The position numbers and the translations under genes were made by a program. Shown in pieces: positions 1 to 8,412 of a DNA stretch of 23,604 bases. Numbering within the stretch: the stretch's first letter is position 1; every line of letters begins with the position of its first letter. The stretch comes from JAAYJT01 sp037445555 (lineage in GTDB: Bacteria > Bacteroidota > Bacteroidia > Bacteroidales > JAAYJT01), in assembly GCA_037445555.1 (NCBI GenBank), contig JBBIKG010000029.1:1-23604 (forward strand), read 5' to 3'. The notes beneath the pieces are model-generated. The model did not search any database. It worked only from the letters and a program-made list of their open reading frames with translations, and was not told where the DNA came from.

Positions 1-126
1 AAAAACCGCCAATACCAGCACACCCAATGTAGGTGGCAGCATAACCTTTACCCTCACCGCCACCAACCACGGACCAAGCGCCGCTACCGGAGTCGTAGTG
101 AATGAGGTTTTGCCTTCGGGCTACAC
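1..126 (+). repeat. Perfect 126-bp direct repeat, copy 1 (copy 2 at 1063-1188)
   Basis: Bases 1-126 match bases 1063-1188 by eye with no difference, and the match stops sharply at base 127. The offset is 1062 bases, or three DUF11 repeat units of 354 bases. The left edge of the window coincides with the start of the matched tract, so the copy may extend further left. Confidence 0.9.
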
Positions 127-3100
127 TTTTGTTAGCGCTACGCCATCGACAGGCACCTGGGCAGCTCCGAACTGGACTATCGGCAACCTTGCCAACGGAG
201 CCACGGCAACCATGCAGGTAGTAGCTACTGTGAATGCCACAGGTAATTATGCCAATACGGTAGGCATTAGCGGCAGCCAGAACGACCCTGTTTCAGGCAA
301 CAACTCTGCCATCAATACACCTACGCCGGTGCCGCAAACCGACTTGGCTGTAGTAAAAACAGTCAATATCCCAACCCCTGACGTAGGTTCCAATATCACT
401 TTCACGATCACTGCGAGCAATAATGGTCCCAGTGCAGCCACGGGTGTAGTAGTGAATGAGCAGTTACCAACAGGCTACACATTAGTGAGTGTTACACCAT
501 CGACAGGCACCTGGGCAGCTCCGAACTGGACAATAGGCAATATGGCTAGCGGCACAACGGCATCCTTGCAGATAGTAGCCACTGTGAATGCGACAGGCAA
601 TTACGCCAACACTGTGAGTATTTCAGGAAACCAGGCAGATCCAATCATGGCAAACAACACATCAATCATCAATCCTGCTCCAGGAGCTGTAGCTGATTTG
701 TCGGTGTTAAAAAACGCAAGTAATTTATCACCCAATGTGGGATCGACCATGACATTTATCATAACAGCTAGCAATAATGGTCCCAGTGCCGCTACCGGTG
801 TTGTAGTGAACGAGGTCTTGCCGACGGGATACACGTTGGTGAGTGCTACGCCATCGACAGGCAGCTGGGCAGCGCCGAACTGGACTATCGGCACTCTGGC
901 TAATGGAGCCACGGCAACCATGCAGTTGGTAGTGACGGTGAATGCCACAGGCAACTACGCCAATACGGCAATCATTAGCGGCAATCAGAACGACCCGGTG
1001 CCAGGCAACAATTCTGCCACCAATACACCCGTACCGGTACCACAAACCGACCTGGCCATCGTAAAAACCGCCAATACCAGCACACCCAATGTAGGTGGCA
1101 GCATAACCTTTACCCTCACCGCCACCAACCACGGACCAAGCGCCGCTACCGGAGTCGTAGTGAATGAGGTTTTGCCTTCGGGCTACACAAAAGAGAGTGC
1201 TACACCATCGATAGGAATCTGGTCCACTCCAAGCTGGAACATAGGTTCCTTAGCTGTAGGCGCCACTGCTACCTTGCAGGTCGTGGCCATGGTTAATCTT
1301 ACAGGCGATTACACCAATACCGCCACCATACAAGGCAATGAAACCGATCCGGTACTGGCAAACAACACCAATCAGGCCACTACAGCACCTATTGTGCCGG
1401 TAAATCTTTCGCTTACAAAAACCGTTGATAGGACTAATCCTTTCAAAGGTAGCCAGATTACTTTTACTTTAAGGGTTGAGAACCTTGGGTTAGATAATGC
1501 TTCCGGGGTTAAAGTGAGAGAAGTGCTACCGGATGGATACACTTTTGTTTCAGCTTCGGGTGATGGGAGTTATAATCACGAAACTGGCATTTGGACCATA
1601 GGATCACTACTGAACGGATCGTTTGCCGAACTTCGGATTACGGTAATTATTAGACCTTCAGGCAACTATGTCAATTCTGCAAATGTTAGCGGCAATCAGT
1701 TCGATCCACAGCCAGGAAATAATACAGCTTCTGTTTCGCCCAATCCGGTTGACGCCGCTGACCTTGCCATAGTAAAAACAGTTAGCAAGCAAAACCCTAC
1801 TGTAAATGAGTTAGTTACCTTCCAATTGGCTATCTCAAATACAGGGCCTTCGCCTGCTGTTAGTGTAGTGGTAGCCGATTTGCTTCCTGGCGGCTATCAA
1901 TATGTGTCGCATAGCGGGCCGGGGATTTATAACCCTGCAACTGGTTTGTGGACTGTTGGAAGTTTGGCGGCAGGTGCAAATCAAAATCTTGCCATTGTTG
2001 TTAGGGTGCTTGAAACAGGCAGCTATCTTAATACCGCCACAATTACAAGTCAAACCGCCGATCCTGAGGCGGGCAATAATTCGAGTACTGTTACTATTAT
2101 AGCTCCAGTGCAAAAACCTGTTGTTAGGAATGAATCAATTGTGCTTTGTCAGGACACTCCATTTATTGGGAATGTACTTAGCAATGACAATAATCCCATG
2201 AGTGGCACTTTAACAGTATCTCCAATTGTTGTTCTGAATCCTGCGTCTGGTACCCTAAGTATTCAAGCAGATGGTAATTTTACCTATATAGCAAATCCAG
2301 GTTTCTCTGGTTTAGACATGGCCATAGTGAGCGTCTGCAATTCCTCAGCTTGTGTAAATGACACTATTCGCATAATGGTTAGTAGGGCGGTTGTGGCAAA
2401 TGGCGGAGCAGATATAGATGTGTGCGACAAACCATCAGTTTCTTTGGGAGGCAATTTTGTGCCAGGCGCAGAAGTACTCTGGAAGCAAATTTCGGGTCCG
2501 GTAACAGTAACCCTTTTCAATAGCAATATGCCTAATGCAGTCGCCTTTGGATTGGTATATGGCACCTATGTATTCGAATACACACTTACCAATGGCGCTT
2601 GTGTGAGTAGCGATCGGGTTACAGTAACTAACTGGGAGGCCGTGATTTGTTGTGTAGATGCAGGACCTGATATTGCCGCTTGCAACACCACCTCAATCAC
2701 AATGAATGCCCCTTTGCTTACAATTGGTGTTGGAGTGTGGAGCCAAGAGTCAGGGCCTGGCCTTGCTACTATTGTTAATCCAGGTAATCCCAAAACACTG
2801 ATTACCGGGCTTGTACCTGGACTTTATACTTTCAAATGGACAGTAAGCAACGGCCCGGCATGCAGTTCATCGTGCGATTTTGTAGATGTTATGGTTTCGG
2901 CTTCAATGGTGGCAAATGCAGGACCTGATGCTATCATCTGCGAAACTGGCAGCTTCCAGGTTGCCGGCGCAACAGCCAGCGGCCATAAAACCATTCAGTG
3001 GGGCAGCAGCGGCACAGGCCGGTTTAACAACCCGGGCGTGCTTAATCCTATCTACACACCTAGTGCTGCAGATATCATCAACGGCAGCGCACTTCTTACC

Positions 3101-4258
3101 CTTACAGTTGTTGGTGATGCTGTATGTCCGCCGGTTTCGGACCAGATGCTGCTGACCATTTCCAGGTTGCCCAAGGCCAATGCCGGCCCTGATGCCGTAA
3201 TTTGCCAGAGAACTAGCTTTAGGGTAAGCCAGGCAACGGCTGCAGACCATTTGATGATGATCTGGACAACAAACGGAAAAGGTATATTAACCAATACTAC
3301 TACAATTACTCCAAGCTATACCCCTGCTGCTGGCGAAACCGGAACCATCCGGCTTACACTTTCGCTTACCGGTTCCACTGCCTGCGGTAGCCCTGTAATC
3401 GCTGACGATATGCTTCTTACAATCAATCCTGCTGTAATAGTAAGTGCAGGGCCGAGCATAACCACTCCGTACAATACATCTGTGGAACTCACCGGCGTTG
3501 CCAGCAATGGTTCAGGATCCTACCAATACAACTGGACACCCGCTAATCTTCTACTTCAAACTACAGGAAGCCGGGTTAGCACAAGACCGCTTACCACACA
3601 CACTACTTTTTATCTTATTGTTACCGACCTGGTAACCGGTTGTCAGGGCAGTGATAGTGTAAAGGTTACTCTATCCGGAATGAACCTGGCACCTATTGCA
3701 AGGGATGATCGCGACACAACGCGTTTTGAAACGCCAGTCATAATCCATGTGCTGCGCAACGATACGGATCCCGATGGTGGCAAGCTAACTGTAACACTTT
3801 GCGGTGTACCCGCCAATGGATTAGCAGTAGTAAACACCAACGGTACCATCACCTATACGCCTTATGCCGGCTATAGCGGAAACGACAGCTTCTGTTACAG
3901 AATATGCGATGATGGTAACCCGGTGCTTTGCACTCAGGCTATGGTTTACGTCTTTGTAAAACCCAAACCCACAGTTGATGACCTGGTGATTTACAATGGC
4001 TTCTCGCCCAATGGCGACGGAGTGAACGAGACATGGGTGATTAAGGGTATCGAAGACTTCCCGGATAATGAAATCAAGATCTTTAACCGGTGGGGCGACA
4101 AGATCCGTGATTTTGCCCGCTATGATAATGTCAACGTGCGGTGGGACGGTACCAACAACCGGGGGAAACTTGTGCCGGACGGTACGTACTATTATATAAT
4201 TGATATCAAAGGGCTAAAAACCTTTATGGGATGGGTTCAGGTGGTCTCAGGCAATTAA
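1..4258 (+). CDS. Giant DUF11/PKD-like repeat adhesin with T9SS type B C-terminal domain (5' end missing)
   Basis: The reading frame is open from base 2 with no start codon or signal peptide, so this is the C-terminal 1418 residues of a larger secreted protein. It opens with one partial and five complete DUF11 repeats of about 118 residues; each complete repeat begins with a version of DLAVVKT (codons at 341, 695, 1049, 1403, 1760). Next come a cadherin/Ig-like domain (about 2103-2390), four PKD-like modules, three of which start with (D/N)AGPD (about 2391-3440), a further Ig-like module (about 3441-3680) and a VCBS/cadherin-like domain with the motif NDTDPDGG (about 3681-3960). The end (about 3970-4258) is the gliding-motility-associated C-terminal domain, with NGFSPNGDGVNE, FNRWG and PDGTYYY, which is the T9SS type B signal. 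Members of this family are exported surface adhesins. The PorP/SprF gene follows after 20 bases, as expected for a type B cargo. The DNA of the first repeats is nearly identical, suggesting recent tandem duplication. Confidence 0.93.
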   Translation, partial: KTANTSTPNVGGSITFTLTATNHGPSAATGVVVNEVLPSGYTFVSATPSTGTWAAPNWTIGNLANGATATMQVVATVNATGNYANTVGISGSQNDPVSGNNSAINTPTPVPQTDLAVVKTVNIPTPDVGSNITFTITASNNGPSAATGVVVNEQLPTGYTLVSVTPSTGTWAAPNWTIGNMASGTTASLQIVATVNATGNYANTVSISGNQADPIMANNTSIINPAPGAVADLSVLKNASNLSPNVGSTMTFIITASNNGPSAATGVVVNEVLPTGYTLVSATPSTGSWAAPNWTIGTLANGATATMQLVVTVNATGNYANTAIISGNQNDPVPGNNSATNTPVPVPQTDLAIVKTANTSTPNVGGSITFTLTATNHGPSAATGVVVNEVLPSGYTKESATPSIGIWSTPSWNIGSLAVGATATLQVVAMVNLTGDYTNTATIQGNETDPVLANNTNQATTAPIVPVNLSLTKTVDRTNPFKGSQITFTLRVENLGLDNASGVKVREVLPDGYTFVSASGDGSYNHETGIWTIGSLLNGSFAELRITVIIRPSGNYVNSANVSGNQFDPQPGNNTASVSPNPVDAADLAIVKTVSKQNPTVNELVTFQLAISNTGPSPAVSVVVADLLPGGYQYVSHSGPGIYNPATGLWTVGSLAAGANQNLAIVVRVLETGSYLNTATITSQTADPEAGNNSSTVTIIAPVQKPVVRNESIVLCQDTPFIGNVLSNDNNPMSGTLTVSPIVVLNPASGTLSIQADGNFTYIANPGFSGLDMAIVSVCNSSACVNDTIRIMVSRAVVANGGADIDVCDKPSVSLGGNFVPGAEVLWKQISGPVTVTLFNSNMPNAVAFGLVYGTYVFEYTLTNGACVSSDRVTVTNWEAVICCVDAGPDIAACNTTSITMNAPLLTIGVGVWSQESGPGLATIVNPGNPKTLITGLVPGLYTFKWTVSNGPACSSSCDFVDVMVSASMVANAGPDAIICETGSFQVAGATASGHKTIQWGSSGTGRFNNPGVLNPIYTPSAADIINGSALLTLTVVGDAVCPPVSDQMLLTISRLPKANAGPDAVICQRTSFRVSQATAADHLMMIWTTNGKGILTNTTTITPSYTPAAGETGTIRLTLSLTGSTACGSPVIADDMLLTINPAVIVSAGPSITTPYNTSVELTGVASNGSGSYQYNWTPANLLLQTTGSRVSTRPLTTHTTFYLIVTDLVTGCQGSDSVKVTLSGMNLAPIARDDRDTTRFETPVIIHVLRNDTDPDGGKLTVTLCGVPANGLAVVNTNGTITYTPYAGYSGNDSFCYRICDDGNPVLCTQAMVYVFVKPKPTVDDLVIYNGFSPNGDGVNETWVIKGIEDFPDNEIKIFNRWGDKIRDFARYDNVNVRWDGTNNRGKLVPDGTYYYIIDIKGLKTFMGWVQVVSGN
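341..2102 (+). repeat. Tandem 354-bp (118-codon) DUF11 repeats, five complete units
   Basis: Units start at 341, 695, 1049, 1403 and 1760, with spacings of 354, 354, 354 and 357 bases. A partial unit lies before 341. The first units share long identical DNA tracts: bases 143-177 equal 497-531, and 851-885 differ at only a couple of positions. The last two units (1403-2102) have diverged in both DNA and protein. The gradient suggests that the array grows from its 5' side. Confidence 0.9.
1063..1188 (+). repeat. Perfect 126-bp direct repeat, copy 2
   Basis: This is identical to bases 1-126 and lies in frame in the fourth DUF11 unit. Synonymous as well as coding positions match, which points to recent duplication, gene conversion or an assembly effect rather than to selection on protein sequence alone. 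Confidence 0.9.
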
Positions 4259-4278
4259 AATCAGAAAACACAGACGTT

Positions 4279-5193
4279 ATGAAAAAGATAATTTTTGCAA
4301 CATTACTACTAATCGGGTTTCAGGGATTCGCCCAGCAAGACCCTCTCTTCAGCCAGTATATGTTTAATAAATTGTTGCTAAATCCGGCTTATGCTGGAAG
4401 CAAGGAGGTATTGAGCATGGATTTGCTTGACCGCTACCAATGGGTTTCCATACCCGGAGCACCCCGGACCATGACTTTTGGTGTCCACACAGCCCTTCGG
4501 AACCCACATATAGGCCTGGGTATGTATGCCTATCGGGATGCCCTGGGCCCCACCGTCAGTCAGGGTATGATGGCTACGTATGCCTACCGGTTGATTTTTC
4601 CCAGCAGTAAGCTCTCATTCGGGCTACAGGCTGGATTCAAGCATGTATATTTTGATGAAAGCCTCATGAATACCCAGTTTCCTGACGTTGCTTTTACCCA
4701 GCCCGAAAATCCCTACCTGCCCGATGTGAACTTCGGCCTTTACTACTATACTAACCGCTATTTTGTCGGGATCTCATCCAAGCAGCTTCTTCAGAATGAG
4801 ATGGGCATGGTAAAACAAGACGGGAAGAATGTATATACGCAGTTGCTGCGTCATTTTTATGCTACTGCAGGAGCCGCGTTCCTGATCAACGATGATTTGG
4901 TTTTCAGACCTTCATTGCTGGCAAAATTCGTGAAAAATGCCCCACTTCAGCTCGATATTAACGCCAGCATGGTGTTTAAGGATTTGTTCTGGGTGGGCAT
5001 GTCATATAGATCTGAAAAGGCAATTATATTTCTGACTGAATTCAGAATTGCCGAGAAGTTTAGGGTCGGTTACTCATTTGACCTGTACCTGAACGAACTC
5101 CTCACCTACAATAAGGGCTCACACGAAATACGACTTGGTGTTGACCTGGAGCTATTCCAGTCACGAATGCTGACACCGCGGTATTTTTTCTGA
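4279..5193 (+). CDS. PorP/SprF family T9SS outer-membrane protein
   Basis: The protein has 304 residues and belongs to the PorP/SprF family, beta-barrel-like outer-membrane proteins that work with the type IX secretion system. In gliding Bacteroidota, SprF is needed for export or attachment of the adjacent SprB adhesin. I chose the ATG at 4279 because it begins a clear signal peptide (MKKIIFATLLLIGFQGFAQ), followed by the family hallmark QDPLFSQYMFNKLLLNPAY at the mature N-terminus; the longer frame from 4231 overlaps the upstream gene and adds 16 residues with no signal character. The body alternates polar and aromatic residues and ends in RYFF, typical of outer-membrane barrels. It lies 20 bases after a type B cargo gene and 58 bases before an OmpA-family gene, so the three are probably one operon. 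Whether it serves only that cargo or the general T9SS cannot be told from the sequence. Confidence 0.92.
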   Translation: MKKIIFATLLLIGFQGFAQQDPLFSQYMFNKLLLNPAYAGSKEVLSMDLLDRYQWVSIPGAPRTMTFGVHTALRNPHIGLGMYAYRDALGPTVSQGMMATYAYRLIFPSSKLSFGLQAGFKHVYFDESLMNTQFPDVAFTQPENPYLPDVNFGLYYYTNRYFVGISSKQLLQNEMGMVKQDGKNVYTQLLRHFYATAGAAFLINDDLVFRPSLLAKFVKNAPLQLDINASMVFKDLFWVGMSYRSEKAIIFLTEFRIAEKFRVGYSFDLYLNELLTYNKGSHEIRLGVDLELFQSRMLTPRYFF

Positions 5194-5251
5194 TCTGACA
5201 GATTAACCTGAGGGAGAGTAATAACTGTTTAAAGTGAATAATATCCAGCCT

Positions 5252-7348
5252 ATGAAAAAGATAGCATCAATTCTAACCATATTCATGCTGATAATGAGTA
5301 TCCAGGGTTTCGGGCAGATCAGAAAAGCCGATAGAAAGTATACCCTATATCATTTTGCGAGAGCTATTCCTTACTATCAGAAAGCCTTGAAAAGCAGTGA
5401 CCCGTTGATACATTTAAGGGCATTGAATCGATTGGGCGACTGCTACCGGCTCACGAACGAAATAGAAAAGGCTGTATCGCACTATAGCCTGGCAGCTGAA
5501 AATCCTCAGGCTGACCCTATCGTGTGGTTGCATCTGGGTGAAACACTTCAGCGCATCGGGGAATATGAAAAAGCCAAATCCGCTTTTGAAAAGTACGCCT
5601 CCCTGGCACCTGCTGATTCAAAAGGAACACTTTTTGCATCCACAGTGATGATTCACAAAGCGTGGAAAGACCTTGAAGGAGGCTGGGAAATTAAGAACAG
5701 CGATAACCTTAATTCTCCGTGGAGTGAGTTCAGTCCAGCTCCCTACATGAATGGAATACTGTTTGCATCAGACCGCGGCACCGATCTTTTAAACAAGATG
5801 AGTTTTGGATGGACTGGAACCAGCTACCTGAAGCTCTACGGCAGTGAACCGCTGATTTACAAAGACTTCTGGCGTGGATTTGGCGAACCGACGCTGCTGG
5901 GAGGCAGCCTAAATCAGTATTATCATAATGGCCCTGCCTTTGTAACCAGTGACAACTCACGTATATATATTACACGCACCTTGTGGACGAAGGATAAAAA
6001 GGGCAAAGATCGTATCGTTACACGGCTTTTAAAGATCTACTCCGGTGATCTGAAAGGGGGTTCCGGCCCGGAACCGTTCGCACACAACAGCAACGAATAC
6101 TCTGTGGCTCACCCCGCATTAACCAAAGACGGGAAGACCATGGTTTTTTCATCGGACATGCCGGGGGGAAAAGGAGGGATGGACCTGTACTTTTCCCGTT
6201 TTGAGAATGGTGCCTGGAGCAAACCACAAAATTTGGGCGACCAGATTAATACAATCGGGAATGAGGCATTCCCATTCTTGCTTAACGATACGATATTATA
6301 CTTTGCATCCAGCGGGTTACCCGGCTACGGAGGACTTGACATTTTCAGATCCATCCTTGATGCCGGCATGCAATGGGGCGAGCCGGTAAATCTGAAGGCA
6401 CCGCTTAACTCTTCGTATGACGACTTTGGTATCTGTCTGGCCCAGGATGGGCAAACCGGACTATTCAGCTCAAGCCGCCCCGGGGGCAAAGGAAAAGATG
6501 ATATTTATGCGCTAAAGGTAAAGGCACTGCCGCCGAAAGAGGTGAAACCGACACCGGTGGAAGAACCTGTGGTCATTGAGAAACCTGCCGAAAAACCATC
6601 GATGGCCGCACAGCTTACAGGGTATGTCAAAGACAAACAGACTAGTTTGCCTATCGAAGGTAGCAAGGTGTATGTGTTGAACACTATCACCAACAAGGTA
6701 CTGGTGCTTGAAACTGACCCACAAGGGAAATTTGCTGCACCCATCGAAAAAGGAATTCTGTTTATGGTGAAGGCTATGAAGGACGGCTACATACAGGATT
6801 GCATGCAGTTTAGTTTTCCTGAAAGCCAGGAAGGCACCAGCCTAAGTGCCCCGCGCGACCTGCTTCTCGATAAACTGGAGGTAAATAAGGTATTTGTTCT
6901 TGAGAACATTTACTACGACTTCGATAAATGGAATATCCGCCCTGATGCTGCAATAGAGCTCAACAAGCTGGTTCAGATCATGAACGAGAACCCCATTCGG
7001 ATAGAACTGGGATCACATACTGACAGCCGGGGTTCGGATCCGTACAATCAGGCGTTGTCGCAGCGACGTGCTGAGTCGGCCGTGCAATATATCATAAGCC
7101 AGGGGATTTCTGCCAACCGCCTTACTGCCAAAGGTTATGGCGAAACAAAGCTGGTAAACCGCTGTGCCAATGGTGTTCCGTGCAGCGACGCTGAACATCA
7201 GGCAAACCGCCGGACGGAGTTCAAAATAATTGATATTATCCGTCAGCTACAGGCCAGACCCGCTGATCTTCCTTCTTTTAAGGCGGGCGATGAAGTTGAT
7301 TACAGGCTGTTGCCGGCCAATTTCTTCACGAACTGCGGGCAACCTTAG
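5252..7348 (+). CDS. PorE-like TPR / PD40 beta-propeller / OmpA peptidoglycan-binding protein
   Basis: The 698-residue product has the domain order described for PorE of Porphyromonas gingivalis, a T9SS component: TPR repeats (about residues 25-135), a PD40/WD40-like beta-propeller (about 150-435, with repeated FSSDMPGG-, FASSGLPGYGG- and FSSSRPGGKG-type blades), a carboxypeptidase-regulatory-like beta-sandwich (about 463-550) and an OmpA C-terminal domain (about 555-665). The OmpA domain has YYDFDKWNIRPDA and HTDSRGSDPYNQALSQRRA, including Asp591 of the peptidoglycan-binding site. The ATG at 5252 is preferred over a GTG six codons upstream because it starts the signal peptide (MKKIASILTI...GFGQ). 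There is no lipobox cysteine. The likely role is to tie an outer-membrane secretion or attachment complex to peptidoglycan. It follows the PorP/SprF gene in the same direction. PorE paralogues are common next to adhesin-PorP pairs, so this may be a cargo-specific copy rather than the core T9SS subunit. Confidence 0.88.
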   Translation: MKKIASILTIFMLIMSIQGFGQIRKADRKYTLYHFARAIPYYQKALKSSDPLIHLRALNRLGDCYRLTNEIEKAVSHYSLAAENPQADPIVWLHLGETLQRIGEYEKAKSAFEKYASLAPADSKGTLFASTVMIHKAWKDLEGGWEIKNSDNLNSPWSEFSPAPYMNGILFASDRGTDLLNKMSFGWTGTSYLKLYGSEPLIYKDFWRGFGEPTLLGGSLNQYYHNGPAFVTSDNSRIYITRTLWTKDKKGKDRIVTRLLKIYSGDLKGGSGPEPFAHNSNEYSVAHPALTKDGKTMVFSSDMPGGKGGMDLYFSRFENGAWSKPQNLGDQINTIGNEAFPFLLNDTILYFASSGLPGYGGLDIFRSILDAGMQWGEPVNLKAPLNSSYDDFGICLAQDGQTGLFSSSRPGGKGKDDIYALKVKALPPKEVKPTPVEEPVVIEKPAEKPSMAAQLTGYVKDKQTSLPIEGSKVYVLNTITNKVLVLETDPQGKFAAPIEKGILFMVKAMKDGYIQDCMQFSFPESQEGTSLSAPRDLLLDKLEVNKVFVLENIYYDFDKWNIRPDAAIELNKLVQIMNENPIRIELGSHTDSRGSDPYNQALSQRRAESAVQYIISQGISANRLTAKGYGETKLVNRCANGVPCSDAEHQANRRTEFKIIDIIRQLQARPADLPSFKAGDEVDYRLLPANFFTNCGQP

Positions 7349-7371
7349 GTTGATGAAAGATATTTTGGTGT

Positions 7372-7407
7372 GTGCGGGAGGTGAAGCGGTAGCTTCACCT
7401 CCCGCAC
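7372..7407 (+). terminator. Perfect 16-bp hairpin after the T9SS trio
   Basis: The left arm at 7372-7387 (gtgcgggaggtgaagc) is exactly complementary to the right arm at 7392-7407, with the four-base loop ggta. It lies 23 bases after the stop of the PorE-like gene and ahead of the pyrophosphatase start. No T-tract follows directly (tatattatg), so it is either an atypical intrinsic terminator or an RNA-stabilising 3' hairpin. Confidence 0.7.
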
Positions 7408-7467
7408 TATATTATGTACCTATCTGTTCCTATCGATATAATTACGACTTTTGCAAAAAATACCACT

Positions 7468-8151
7468 ATGGCAAACCGTTTGATGGACCCCATCGGCCGA
7501 CTGATGGGACTACGCTATAAATCGCATCCCTGGCATGGCATTGACATTGGCCACAAAGCTCCTGAAGTGCTTAGCTGCTACATCGAAATGGTAACCACCG
7601 ACACCGTAAAATACGAGGTGGACAAGGTAAGCGGGTATCTGCGCATCGACAGGCCTCAAAAATATTCAAGCGTACTGCCGGCTTTATACGGATTTATTCC
7701 GCAGACCCTTTGCGCAGAAAAGGTTGCTGAGCATGCCATTCAGAAAACTGGGCGCAACGAAATAGTCGGCGACGGGGATCCGCTTGACATCTGCGTGCTG
7801 GCAGAGAAATCCATCTCGCATGGCGACATCCTGGTTCAGGCCATACCCATTGGCGGTTTCAGGATGATTGACGGCAATCAGGCCGACGATAAAATCATTG
7901 CCGTATTAAAGGACGATGCCGTATATGGGTTGTTTCGCGAAGTGGCAGACTGCCCAGAGCTTGTGGTACAGCGCCTGAAACACTATTTCCTCACATATAA
8001 GGATCTTCCGGGCAACCGACGCGATTGTGAAATCACGCATATCTACAGCGCCACCGAGGCAAAGGAAATCATCCTAAAATCGATGGAGGATTACAGGCAA
8101 AAATTCGAGAATCTCGACACCCTACTCTCCGAATACGATATGATGAAGTAG
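7468..8151 (+). CDS. ppa: Inorganic pyrophosphatase, family I
   Basis: This cytosolic enzyme splits pyrophosphate to two phosphates and pulls biosynthetic reactions forward. The 227-residue product contains the family I signature DGDPLDI (residues 102-108 region, metal-binding aspartates), the substrate-pocket segment KYEVDKVSGYLRIDRP (48-63) and YGFIPQTLC (74-82). I chose the ATG at 7468 over one at 7414 because the longer frame starts only seven bases after the hairpin and adds 18 residues not expected in the family. The protein is longer than the 175-residue E. coli enzyme, mostly through extra residues before and after the catalytic core. A near-consensus -7 box (GActTTTG, 7446-7453, one mismatch to TAnnTTTG) sits 14 bases before the start, which would give a short leader. 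The gene stands alone between the T9SS unit and clpB. Confidence 0.93.
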   Translation: MANRLMDPIGRLMGLRYKSHPWHGIDIGHKAPEVLSCYIEMVTTDTVKYEVDKVSGYLRIDRPQKYSSVLPALYGFIPQTLCAEKVAEHAIQKTGRNEIVGDGDPLDICVLAEKSISHGDILVQAIPIGGFRMIDGNQADDKIIAVLKDDAVYGLFREVADCPELVVQRLKHYFLTYKDLPGNRRDCEITHIYSATEAKEIILKSMEDYRQKFENLDTLLSEYDMMK

Positions 8152-8412
8152 ACGGAAGAAACCACAGATATTTTGCTGGTAGTATTATCAATCTGTTTTG
8201 TTTTCAGTTGAATCAGGAAAAACGGATTGTAGTGGCTTGATCGAACTTTTCGATGGACAGGGATATTATGATTTAAAATTCCTAATATGATAAAATGGCA
8301 GTAAAAATGTCAATTTTTCATGGTATTTTATGTTGCCAAATGACGAATTGCCAGCCTAAACTGTGTGGAACAGGGTTTGTGCATTTGATTGTAAAATAAA
8401 ATTGCAGGAATC
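8152..8412 (+). other. 261-bp AT-rich intergenic region upstream of clpB
   Basis: I find no gene or tRNA here. An imperfect inverted repeat pairs tggca (8296-8300) with tgcca (8334-8338). Near the 3' edge, TTG at 8377-8379, a 17-base spacer and taaaattg at 8397-8404 (one mismatch to TAnnTTTG) resemble a Bacteroidota promoter, but would leave almost no leader before the clpB ATG. No CIRCE-type inverted repeat was seen. Confidence 0.35.

Noticed and set aside
728..1132. Minus-strand open frame of 134 codons inside the adhesin gene
   Set aside because: It lies opposite the DUF11 repeats, shows no family features, and repeats produce such long antisense frames because the base pattern recurs.
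1..2102. CRISPR-like array
   Set aside because: The 354-base periodic units are in-frame protein repeats with no short repeat-spacer pattern.
4231..4278. Longer PorP/SprF start overlapping the adhesin gene
   Set aside because: The extra 16 residues precede a complete signal peptide that starts at 4279.
8296..8338. Possible regulatory hairpin upstream of clpB
   Set aside because: Only five base pairs at the base pair cleanly and the inner stem has mismatches and G-U pairs; too weak to call as an RNA element.
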